22,065 nt of DNA from Chara braunii (lineage: Eukaryota > Streptophyta > Charophyceae > Charales > Characeae): assembly GCA_003427395.1 (NCBI GenBank), contig BFEA01000679.1:714484-736548 (forward strand), in the 5' to 3' direction. How positions within the stretch are numbered: the stretch's first letter is position 1; each line of letters opens with the position of its first letter. Position numbers and translations under genes: made by a program. The notes beneath the pieces were generated by a model that worked only from the letters and a program-made list of their open reading frames with translations, did no database searches and was not told the DNA's origin. Shown here piece after piece: positions 1 through 8,992 of the stretch.

Positions 1-280
1 TAGGTTTGAGACTCTCAAATCCAAGGGAGGTGCGCTTGGACTCGCAGGAGAGGGCCTTGATACCTTCCGTCGCCTAAGGGTCCTGCAATGATGGCCAAAA
101 CACGCAGCAGCTCAGCCAGCTGAAGTCAAACCGCCCGTCCTTGACTTCTCTAGCAATCCTACCAACTAGCAGCATAAACTCGCTTCAACGAACTCAATCC
201 CTTTTGTCACACCGCCTTGAAATTTAGTTGGCCATGCAGTATCATCAAGCCCTGGCAGCTACCCAATCTGTGGCTGGGAA
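1..280. other. No recognised feature
   Basis: I see no credible coding region, RNA gene or clear repeat in the first 280 bases. The short open frames lack conserved motifs. Confidence 0.5.
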
Positions 281-283
281 CAC

Positions 284-1221
284 GTTGCTTAGACTTAATA
301 GAATGAGCGACACACCGGCCAACAGTTAAGCTTCCAACTCCTGCAGCTTGCTTCACGCCGCTTCAATTGGTATGATGAGCAACGTACTGGCTGGCAGGTA
401 AGTCCCTCCCTCGCAGCTTGCTCTTAGCAACTTCATTTGGCGACAAACAGTGTATTGGTCAGCAAGTAAGTCTGCAGCTTCCGCAGTTGATCTCACACTA
501 TTTCCATCAACAGGCCGAGCAAAACCGAATGTCCGCTTGCAGCTCCTTGCTCCTCCGCTGTTTGGCAATGTGTAACGCACAGACCAGCAGGTAAGTATTA
601 ATTCTACAGCCCACTCTAACAGTCTGAAAGTTGGGCTTATGCTGCCTCGCACGCTAAAGCGGGCAGTGTACTGCCTAGCAGGTACATCCTCGGTGGAGCC
701 TCCAACTCACATCCGGCCCTCTCGCTTTTTCGTTTGATAATCGGATGAACCAAGCTCAGGCCACCCGGTAAGTATCAAAGCCTCACTGTTGGTCCCCCGC
801 TACTTTCACACGCAACCCAACTTTCGGTTCACCTCGCACCGCTAGCCTTGCGTGACAAACAGTCTCTTTCCGTCTCGCGCTTTCAGTTCATGACCTTTTC
901 ACTAACGCACGGAGAGTCATCCTTCTACTGAGACATAGAAGGCATATGCTGCTCCTGCCCCCGGTGCCCCGCAACTCTCGTAAACTTCAGCTAGGTAAGT
1001 ACTTCGCTTCTCCTTATCTCACATAGCAGCCCCTAACGCATAACTGCACCTGGTCGTCGGCCTGGCCAGGTTCGCTCAAACTGCGACAGGAAGCAAATCG
1101 CAAATCGAGGCGAAATGACGAACAGGAGGGAGGGCGCATTCGGGATGGGAATCACGATCGAGCGAGGGCATGAACCCCAGGATCTCGATAAGCAGCAACG
1201 TCCATCCCTTGCAAGGTAAGT
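284..1221 (+). repeat. Diverged tandem array with GTAAGT at unit ends
   Basis: Several loosely similar segments follow one another. They tend to begin with a CAGCTTGCT- or GCTTGC-like stretch and to end with AGCAGGTAAGT or a variant. Exact GTAAGT occurs at 398, 466, 591, 768, 995 and 1216, with a variant GTACAT at 682. The best matched pair is about 345-411 against 415-480. An earlier degenerate unit (about 284-340) ends in AACAGTTAAG. Spacing varies from 68 to 227 bp, so this is an old, heavily diverged array rather than a clean satellite. GTAAGT also matches a strong eukaryotic 5' splice site, but no exon-like coding sequence precedes each copy. Confidence 0.5.
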
Positions 1222-1239
1222 AGAAATTTGAATGAATTT

Positions 1240-2050
1240 TCCGCTAGATTTTTGCTCTCCCAGTCGTTCCCTCCCACACACTACCTTCTTACTAACTTTC
1301 GTACCAATCCGAGTTCATATTCGGGGTCGCCAGCCCCGAAACCCCCCGCTCCGAACTCCACTTTGATGAAATCGGTCAAGACATGACCGAAATATATTAA
1401 CCTCTCTCTCCCACTCCTTCACTCTCCGCCATAGCCCCGCGCACGACTATTCCTCACTAACTCCTAGTTTACTATTTTACTCACCGAACTAACCTCACCA
1501 TTCCCTTCGCCACACCTCAAAACCTCGGATTCGGCTTTTAGTTTGCCGAAATCCGTTTAGAATTCAAGATGTTGTACACTTTCTGCCTTCGTCATCCCTC
1601 TCGTTTCGCCATAGCCCCGACGCACCACCTATCTCCACTAACTCCTCCTCCACTAGTCTAACATTAAAACTGACCTCGAATTTGAGGTCGCCCGTCCCCA
1701 ATACCCGTACAACGAATCTCCCCTCATCTAAATCCGTTCAAAAATGGACAAAATATGTTCACTTCCTCTTCTCCTTTCCTCACTCCGCCATATCTCAGCG
1801 CATTAACTATTTTTTCTACCTCCTTATCTACTAAGCCTCCTAAAAAATTGGCTTCATATCTGAGCTCGCCCAATTCTAAAACGTTAGAAATGAACCTCCC
1901 TTTGCCCATTCTCTTTAGGAAACGGCCGAGAGCACCTCTGTTCCATGTTCGAGCTCATCGTTTCTGTCTCTATCGGCGCCTTATTCCCCGAATGCACCTA
2001 GCGCGAATTCGCGCCAGGTTCACTCCGTTTTTCCTAGTTTCATGTTCTCC
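1240..2050. repeat. Decayed satellite, period about 180 bp
   Basis: A landmark resembling CGCCATAGCCCCG recurs with its GCC at 1428, 1608, 1787 (as CGCCATATCTCAG) and about 1978 (as CGCCTTATTCCCCG). The spacings are 180, 179 and about 191 bp. Other shared blocks keep the same phase: CACTAACTCC follows the first two landmarks, and GAAATCGGTC-, GAAATCCGTT- and TAAATCCGTT-like blocks precede them. A weaker copy lies before 1300 (TTACTAACTTT at 1289). Units are too diverged to be recent. The period is in the range common for plant satellites, but nothing here shows a centromeric role. Confidence 0.72.
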
Positions 2051-3640
2051 CCCCTTTTCTTATTTGCCCCGTCTCGACAGCTATGCCTTCTGTCTCTCTG
2101 ATGCCTACGCCGATCCACCTTCTTCCCACTCATCTTCATCCTCCCTGTCATCTTTAGCCTGTGGTCGTACCCGGCACGGATCACATCCAGGTGCCTTTTT
2201 CTTGGTCAGTGTTACTTCGCCCTCTCTGCTAGCGCAGCCTAACGAGTCGCAGCTTCCACAACACTGTCAGCATCGCACTGTACCGGCCCGCAACTCTTGT
2301 TGTCTTAGAGGGAAACTTATGGGAAAAACCAGCCAGTAGGCGATTTGAATGTCTCCCGTTCTTATGTGCAGATTCGGTAAGTGGCGCGTACTCGGGACAA
2401 CTGCAGTCTCCCCAAAGTTTCCTCTGGCGTAGCCCTGCGCTGGCGCCACTCGCGCGGAGGTTGTATTAATCTCCCCTGTATCACTCCGAAGGACTGCGCC
2501 CGGGTTATGGCTCACCCAGCCTGTCTCCAATAGCCCGTCTGCATGCCCTCCTGAGCGGAGCCAGCCCCACCCGGACGCAGATCTTGGTGGTGATAGTAGT
2601 AATATTCAAAATAAGATCTTTGAAGGCTGAAGTGGCGAGGGGTTAATTATGGCAAGTCCACGCGGCCCTGCTGCCCCTCTTCCGGGTGTAAGTTTCTCCC
2701 TGCCCCTTCGCAAGGCCCCCCACCTTTCCGGGCCCTAAGGGGCCTGCTCACACACAAACTTCTTATGGCAAAACGGCGGTTGGCGGACCGTGCACCCGCG
2801 GCATCCCCAACTACCTTCGGGCTACAGGCCGACAGGCCCGCTTGGAAAGTTTTCCAGTTCCTTTCCACCCTAGGCTTCCGACACTCTCCAAATGGAAGCA
2901 AAAGAAACCACAGCCTCAGACGTGTGGGAAGCCGAACGGGCCTGCCAAGAGAGGCACGTACTCAAGGTCCTCGACTGTCGTGACGTCTCATAAGTCTGGC
3001 GCTATGCCTGAATAAAAAAGGAGGCCGGGACATAGAGAATAATATTATTACAGATATCTAGAAACTTTTTAATCGTCGGAATATGACGAATGAGGAAAAA
3101 AACTCTTCGTTCCGTTCAAATGCTTTTGACGGCAAACCAAGGGAAATAGCCCCGCCGCCCCTCAACCTCTCGGTCCCTTCACGCTATTCTGATATCCCCG
3201 CGCTGTTGTCACTTGATCTCGATCCCTGAATCTCTCTGACAGAAGTCCAATGTTATAACCAATAAGGCTAGGCGCAAGTCTGGGTCTAGCTTTGACGAAC
3301 AATTAAATAAAGTGATGTTGCGCGACGCGCAGACCCACCGGGATATTTTTTCAGAAATCACATTGTTGTCGATGTCGTCCTCCACACGTATGCACAAGTC
3401 ACAGGCAAGCGCATCAATCAGCAATACATGATCTTTTTAATCCTAATTTAATCAGAAACAAAAATCTAGCTGGCGAGCAACGCCAATCTTCATAGTCATC
3501 AAAAATAATAAAAAGATCACGTGCGCCTCAAATCCACGCGCCCTCACACTCTCTACTCTAGTCAGCCATCCAGTCAACGTAAACCATAGACGCTGCCACG
3601 CCTCGTGCGGTACCCCTAAATCTTAAATGAAACTTATTCT
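2051..3640. other. Intergenic DNA without a recognised gene
   Basis: Only short open frames without known motifs occur here. One isolated GTAAGT is present at 2377. I see no repeat family, RNA gene or conserved protein segment. Confidence 0.5.
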
Positions 3641-3663
3641 CTTTCGCTTGCAAAAATCAGGGC

Positions 3664-3704
3664 GGATACCCTTGTAAGGGTATTCGTGCCGACACATCCA
3701 CTAG
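3664..3704 (+). repeat. Hairpin followed by CTAG, Helitron-3'-end-like
   Basis: ATACCCTT-GT-AAGGGTAT at 3666-3683 is a perfect inverted repeat. It extends outward for a few more pairs, some of them G-T. CTAG follows at 3701-3704, about 14 bases beyond the stem, and the next base is T. Helitron elements end in a short hairpin, then CTRR, inserted before a T, so the layout fits. No helicase/Rep gene and no convincing 5' TC terminus were found, so the mobile-element reading is weak. The hairpin itself is certain. Confidence 0.3.
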
Positions 3705-4230
3705 TTGTTTTGTTATCAGTTATAGTTGAGGCAACACCGCCTATTGTGTCGAAAAAAAATAGTTGGGAACAAGAGTGGTAGTTTAAATTATTGCAACAAT
3801 GAGATCTTCCAAATCGCCCTTAATATTTTATTTACTATCGCCGGCTGTCTCTATTCTATGACAAAAATGGTTGACATTTTTTTTCAGGGGAGCTCCTCAT
3901 GATAACTTTTTATTTTTTCGGACAATGTGAAAGAATTTTGCCTTAAATTTTGAAGCATATTGTAATGTTGTGCAACAAGTCTTTTAGTCAGGTCGGTGGG
4001 TCCTATATAAGAGTGGCGTTCCAATAAGAAACAAGGTACCAAAAAATGAGTAGTTGTCAATCCCATGGAGTTGAGTGATACACCAATACAGTTGTTCGCA
4101 GGCTGGTAGGGTTGCATTTATGCCCTTGAGACCTTCAACGTCAATTCAACTTTCAACGTCGAGAGGGTGGGCAATTTTGAGGTGAGGACTTAGCAAGGGG
4201 CGGGGCATGCGAAGTACTGGTGGCTTCCCG
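3705..4230. other. AT-rich intergenic DNA, nothing recognised
   Basis: Short open frames only, with runs of T and A. No conserved coding or structural signal was recognised. Confidence 0.5.
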
Positions 4231-4234
4231 TAGG

Positions 4235-4348
4235 AGGCTGAGGAGGCCGCGGTCCTTAAGTTGGATATTTCGATATAGAAACGGCGTGGGAGGCCGAGGA
4301 GGCCGCGGTCCTTGAGTTTTGAGCATTTCGAAATCGAAACGGTGTGGG
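4235..4348 (+). repeat. 56-bp tandem duplication (two copies)
   Basis: AGGCTGAGGAGGCCGCGGTC starts at 4235 and AGGCCGAGGAGGCCGCGGTC at 4291. The similarity continues through a TTTCGA.AT.GAAACGG.GTGGG block in both copies. Two copies differ by scattered substitutions and a small length difference at the end. No function can be assigned. Confidence 0.85.
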
Positions 4349-4540
4349 TCTACTTTTCTTGAATAAAAGAGCACTTCAGATAGAACATGTGCACGTTGTC
4401 TTTGAATACAACGCATGCCCTTTCTATTCGAATATGGAAAAAAAACTCTTGTATTGCAATAAAACATTACCTTCTCTTTTTTGTTTGGAGGTCAGCGTCT
4501 GCCCTTGTCCTCCCCGCCACTGACATGTTGTATGCTGCAG

Positions 4541-4574
4541 GTCTCTCTCTCCCTCTCTTTCCCCCTCTCTCTCC

Positions 4575-4647
<73 letters not shown>

Positions 4648-4648
4648 N

Positions 4649-4726
<78 letters not shown>

Positions 4727-4752
4727 TACACACACACACACACGTACACACA
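4541..4752. repeat. Compound (CT)n(CA)n microsatellite with an N
   Basis: A CT-rich lead-in becomes an almost pure CT run from about 4584 to 4709, then switches to CA up to about 4752. One unresolved base (N) sits inside the CT run at 4648, so the true tract length is uncertain. Long open frames over this tract encode only alternating Ser/Leu or Arg/Glu and are not genes. Confidence 0.97.
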
Positions 4753-4759
4753 TTCTCTT

Positions 4760-5260
4760 GTTTATTGGTTGAAACCGGCACCTACCGAAAACTGGGTCCA
4801 GCGTCCCATGAACATTGTGAATAAAGCACCAGTCGGGACACCACACACACACTCTTCGAGCTGTGTATAGCAAACAAGACAAAACATACATATAATCACT
4901 ATGTTCCCCTTCCCTTACCACCTCAACAAACAAACTACGGCCTGCGCACCCGTGCCCTCACGGTAAGCCAATTGATAAGAAGATACGAGTTGAAAGTTTG
5001 CTAAAATCAACTGTTAGTACGTTCCACACTTTTTTTCTCTGCTCGATCATATGCTATGGCCTTCCTGGGTAGGAGTCATTTCATCAATCGCTGCTGGATG
5101 TCGCCAACCCTCGAAAGTTGAAAGTGGGGAAACACACTATTTTTTTTTGCAAAACATTTGAAAAAAATAACATTGGGCGGACAAAAATATCTCTGATGCG
5201 GACCATAGGAACTCGGATACAGGTGGAATGGAAAAACACAGTAAAGACGAAAACCAAAAC
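4760..5260. other. Intergenic DNA, nothing recognised
   Basis: No gene or clear repeat is visible between the microsatellite and the tRNA-like segment. Confidence 0.45.
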
Positions 5261-5263
5261 TAT

Positions 5264-5335
5264 GCCAGGGAGTGCCTGGGGGTGAACCCACGACCTCCTT
5301 AGTGTCGCTTGCCTACCTAACCGACTGAGGCAGGT
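5264..5335 (-). repeat. tRNA-derived SINE-like segment
   Basis: Read on the minus strand, 5332-5317 gives TGCCTCAGTCGGTTAG, close to the internal A box of tRNA genes (TAGCTCAGTYGGTTAG type). 5289-5278 gives GGGTTCACCCCC, close to the B box. Between them lies AGGTCGTGGG-like sequence, the usual lead into a T arm, and the A-to-B distance is tRNA-like. The anticodon arm does not fold cleanly, so this is more likely a tRNA-derived SINE head or tRNA relic than a working tRNA. A SINE body could continue leftward below 5264, but its end is not seen. Confidence 0.62.
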
Positions 5336-5636
5336 TGCTCCCTGTTTCTTTCATGCCATCTTTGAGCCTCGCCATACCAGTGTCCAAACCGTGAAATATT
5401 CGTCAACTATTAGACAATTTTCGACATTCATGATTTTGACACAAAGGCCGCCTTTGCCACACTATATGTCGAAGACCCAGGATAAGCAAAGTTTCGTTGT
5501 TAGAAAAGGGAAAAAAAAGAAAAAAAGAACAAGACACGGGATGTTGAGGCAGCACCAGTACCCAAATAGATGTAAAAATCCGCACATCCTTCACAACCTC
5601 GTTTTCGAGATGTTGAAACTCGACCCGCTGCAGGCG

Positions 5637-5774
5637 GACCGTTTTACACCCATGTCGAAACCACCTTTCTGACGATTGTTGAAGTGTTTTCGATATTTTT
5701 TTTCATGATCGTTCTACACCTATGTCGAAACGACCTCTCTGACGATTGTCGAAGTGTTTCCAACATTTTTTCTT
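5637..5774 (+). repeat. 70-bp tandem duplication (two copies)
   Basis: GTTTTACACCCATGTCGAAA starts at 5641 and GTTCTACACCTATGTCGAAA at 5711. Both run on through CTGACGATTGTYGAAGTGTTT and end in a T run. About eight differences occur over the first 61 aligned bases. The copies lie in the flank upstream of the LINE, and no function can be assigned. Confidence 0.85.
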
Positions 5775-6368
5775 CCACAGCCTGTGTGGCGAAGAAACAA
5801 ATGTTGAAAACTTCAATTTCGTGAAATTGAGAGAAGAGAAAAAGGTGTTCGCGAGTGACTGGCGGAACGTGGAAGCGACGCGCTAATTTCCTTGTGTTAA
5901 TCCGTACGAGGGACTGTAGCGGTAACTCGCCGAAAATTTTTCAGCGTCAACGCATTCTCGCGTCCAATCGCTTCGTCCTCAATAACTCTGGGGGCCGAAC
6001 CAGGAGGACCTATCCTCACCATAGCTACAGTGGTGAGAGCTTACTGTGGAATATTCGAAATCCAGGATAGTAGGTCCGCCCAGAGGATGAAGCGGGATTC
6101 CCTCTCCAATCACCAATTGTCATTGCCAATGTCTGTATCGGACCACCTTTCGAGTATAGAAACGCAGTTGTGATTTTACTCTTACCTTCACCTCTGTGAC
6201 ATCGACCACTGGAGCAAGGCGAAGGAGAAGTTATCTGCTGAAAGAGCCAGGTAAAACCCGTCCTTGTCACTGCGTTCAGGGTACCTGGTGGGAGGTGAAT
6301 GAGTTTAAATTGTTGAACAGTTACTTATCCATACAATTGGATTCTGTCATTTCCTCCTTAGGATTGCC
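5775..6368 (+). other. Upstream flank or 5' region of the LINE
   Basis: No conserved coding signal is visible. Part of this stretch may be the LINE 5' untranslated region, but the 5' end of the element cannot be placed from sequence alone because no target-site duplication was found. Confidence 0.35.
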
Positions 6369-7280
6369 ATGTCCGGTTTTCCCCTTCGGTTGGGGAAAAT
6401 TTTGTTAGGTCCTCTTAATAGGGCTATGGCTGTTCCAGATGCGGGCCCGTCGATATCGATAGAGGAAAGGAACCGCATTAGAGATCTAATCTCGCAATGT
6501 TACACAGACGAAGTGCTACCGAAGGACCTGGCGCCGAACGTGGTTGAATCGAGAGACGATTATGTGAAAGTAATCGTCAATCCCGTAGTTAACCAAATCC
6601 AAGCAGAGTGGCTACAAGAGCACGTTGTTTTAGTATTCTTTGGTAATGATTCGACTTCGTTGCCTCTGAAGGTGAAACAGCGAATAGTGCGAATTTACGA
6701 AAACGGGTGGGCGTTGTCCGGGGAGATAGCTGCTGCGCCGAAAAGAGGTATTTTTCACAACGAAGGGCACAACCTTGCCACGTACGTCACCTTCGCCAAG
6801 GAAGTGGCTGCTTGGATGCTTCGAGTGGGGCAAAGTGAGGTGGAATTAGATAACAAAAAATACTCTTTCCCTTTCAAACCGTGGATGTCCGAAGAATAAT
6901 TGTGGGACTGGACGGAGGTAACAAAACACCGCTTCTTTTGGATTAGATGTATGCAAGTTCTGGTAGGCGCTCTCCCCCATCTCCGGAAAGCTATTCTAGA
7001 TGCATTTGGTCCAGTGATTAAGGAATTTCCATTCGTTAAAGATTCGTTGTCCCCTGACTTAATCAACATTAGGTTCGATTTGGAGTCTGTTTCCCGCCTC
7101 CGGTACAAATGCTACTTGATAGTTGACTTGGGAAGGCAGGGATATATTGAAATCGAGGTTGTGTGTGCTTCTACTCCGTGGTGCCCTGTTTGTAGGCGCC
7201 ATTTTTACTAGGAAGGGGATCTGGAATGCTCTGCCGCGAACAAGAAGTTGTATATCAATGCAGTAAAAACGGCGAAGCCT

Positions 7281-7292
7281 CCCCCCCCCCCC
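7281..7292 (+). repeat. C12 homopolymer at an ORF1 frameshift
   Basis: Twelve C follow CCT in the ORF1 remnant. After this run the plausible Gly/Glu-rich continuation is in another frame, so length change here, by mutation or assembly error, can explain the break. Confidence 0.8.
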
Positions 7293-7644
7293 GACGGACA
7301 AGGAGAAAGGAAGGGAGAAGGGAGCATTGAACGGTGGAGGGTCGGGAGAGAAAGGGGGAATAGGGGGCGGAGGGGGCGAGAAAAGCAGGGATGGGGGAGA
7401 TAAGGAAGGAACCGAGGGCAAAAGTGGGTCGAGTGAGGGAGAAGGGAAAGGGGAGAGTGTCAGTGGAAGCGGGGATAGAGAAGGAAAAAAAGACGATGAG
7501 GATATGGGCGATGCGGCGGGAGAGAAAGGATGAAAAAAGGAGAATGGGAAGAGAATAAGTGGTGGAAGCAATTGGGAAGGAAAGGAACGAAGGCAGAAGG
7601 TCAGGGGTTCAGGAGGAAGACGGAGCAAGTAGAGAGACAGGAGG

Positions 7645-7669
7645 NCCCCCCCCCCCCCCCCCCCCCCCC
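7645..7669 (+). repeat. N plus C24 homopolymer inside ORF1
   Basis: An unresolved base at 7645 is followed by 24 C and then GCCCC. The true length is uncertain, so the reading frame across it cannot be trusted. Proline-rich open frames on either strand here are artefacts of the tract. Confidence 0.95.
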
Positions 7670-8992
7670 GCCCCTTGGACGACATGGTAGAGAACCGGGC
7701 CTTGATTCGGAAAAAAATCAAACGAGAAGAACGACCGATAGAGGTCGATTCAGACGAATTATATGAGGGCCGCCAAAGCACTAGTACTGTACAACAGAGA
7801 CCAGAATGCTCACTCTCTCTCCCCTCCCCTCCCCCTCTCCCCTCCCCCCTAGTCCTGAAAAGGGAATTTTCGTGGAAGCATTCTCTGAAGGGGATGCAAA
7901 TGAGGACGACGAGGAGGAGGAAGGGTTGGTGCCTTTGTTTGGTGACACAAAAGGTCTTTACCACTCCAATTACATTAACTGTGTTTTCGAGGAAGAAGTA
8001 TCAGACCTAGACTCCCTGGGCGGCAAAGAGCTAACCCCGTCGTCGAGGGTGAGACAACTCATGGCTTTGCTCCCGAGTAAAGGGAAACCGTCGTGCTCCT
8101 CTGATGAGGATTACATGGACTGCGATGAGGAGCAAGTTACTAGCCCGGCTCTGAGCGACCAGCGATCGGGAGGAGCTTCCTCCCCTTCAACACCACGCCG
8201 GAACTGTGTTCCAACCAACAAGGATGAAATGGGTTCCCCGATGAAAAAATTGAAGAAAACGGCACGGAAACCACTTAACAAATCCGCAGCCACTGGGAAA
8301 CAGAAGGCAAATTCCTTGAAACCCAATGAGGTGGCAGGTAACCAACGACAGGCTGCTAAATCTCTCTCTCTCTTGCCCCCCCGATGCAAACACTGTGAAA
8401 GGGCGACAGAGTCAGGGGAACTGTGGAAGAGCTGGCAGCCCCACTTGTAGTAACACAGTCCCCACATGGGATAATGGTACTTACTAAGACATAACCAGAT
8501 GTGTCTCTGGCTCTCCTGTCTTTCCAGTCTACAGGCCCCCAGTGGATTGAGAAGACGAAAAAACAAATACTACAGGGTCGAGGCTCATGCAAAATGCTGC
8601 CCAAACCAAAAGGTGACAGATTCATTGTCGCAAATTCGAAGGGTGCCAAGACGACATTGCATTTTTCCTTCTTCGCATTACATGCTGAGCAATCGGATCT
8701 ATTAAGCCTCCGCTCCCAGGATATCCACTAGCTTCCTCTCACTCATTTCCTGGATGTAGGGATAGACACCCTATCTCGAGAGAGGTTTCTGCCCTCAGTG
8801 TGACGCAATGGCTAACGCAAATTGAACTGGCCGACTATCTCACAACTTCTGCCTTTGCGGAGAGCCTACATAGTCATCAGTCCCCCCTCTCGCCAGGTGA
8901 AGTAGGGGGAAGCCCCAACGCCCTCAAGGAACAAGAGAAAAAGAAATTCTCTCAGTCTCGCATCCAATCAGCATGCGTCACGGGCCTAACCA

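Noticed and set aside
398-1221. A multi-exon gene with donors at each GTAAGT
   Set aside because: No conserved coding segments or matching acceptor-to-donor open exons were seen between the sites.
2001-2014. GCGCGAATTCGCGC perfect palindrome
   Set aside because: It is a short isolated palindrome inside satellite debris; nothing else supports a function.
1755-2339. 194-codon plus-strand open frame
   Set aside because: It lies over the ~180-bp satellite, is Ser/Pro/Leu-rich and has no recognisable domain.
4387-4933. Open frames of 104-169 codons on both strands over the CT/CA tract
   Set aside because: They are translations of a dinucleotide microsatellite and contain an unresolved base; no protein motif is present.
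6250-6365. Possible intron (GTAAAA to CCTCCTTAG) upstream of LINE ORF1
   Set aside because: The borders match consensus loosely, but there is no coding exon on the left side to support splicing.
7059-7964. 301-codon minus-strand open frame rich in Pro and Ser
   Set aside because: It lies antisense to the LINE ORF1 linker and C24 tract; its composition is explained by the complementary purine-rich low-complexity DNA.
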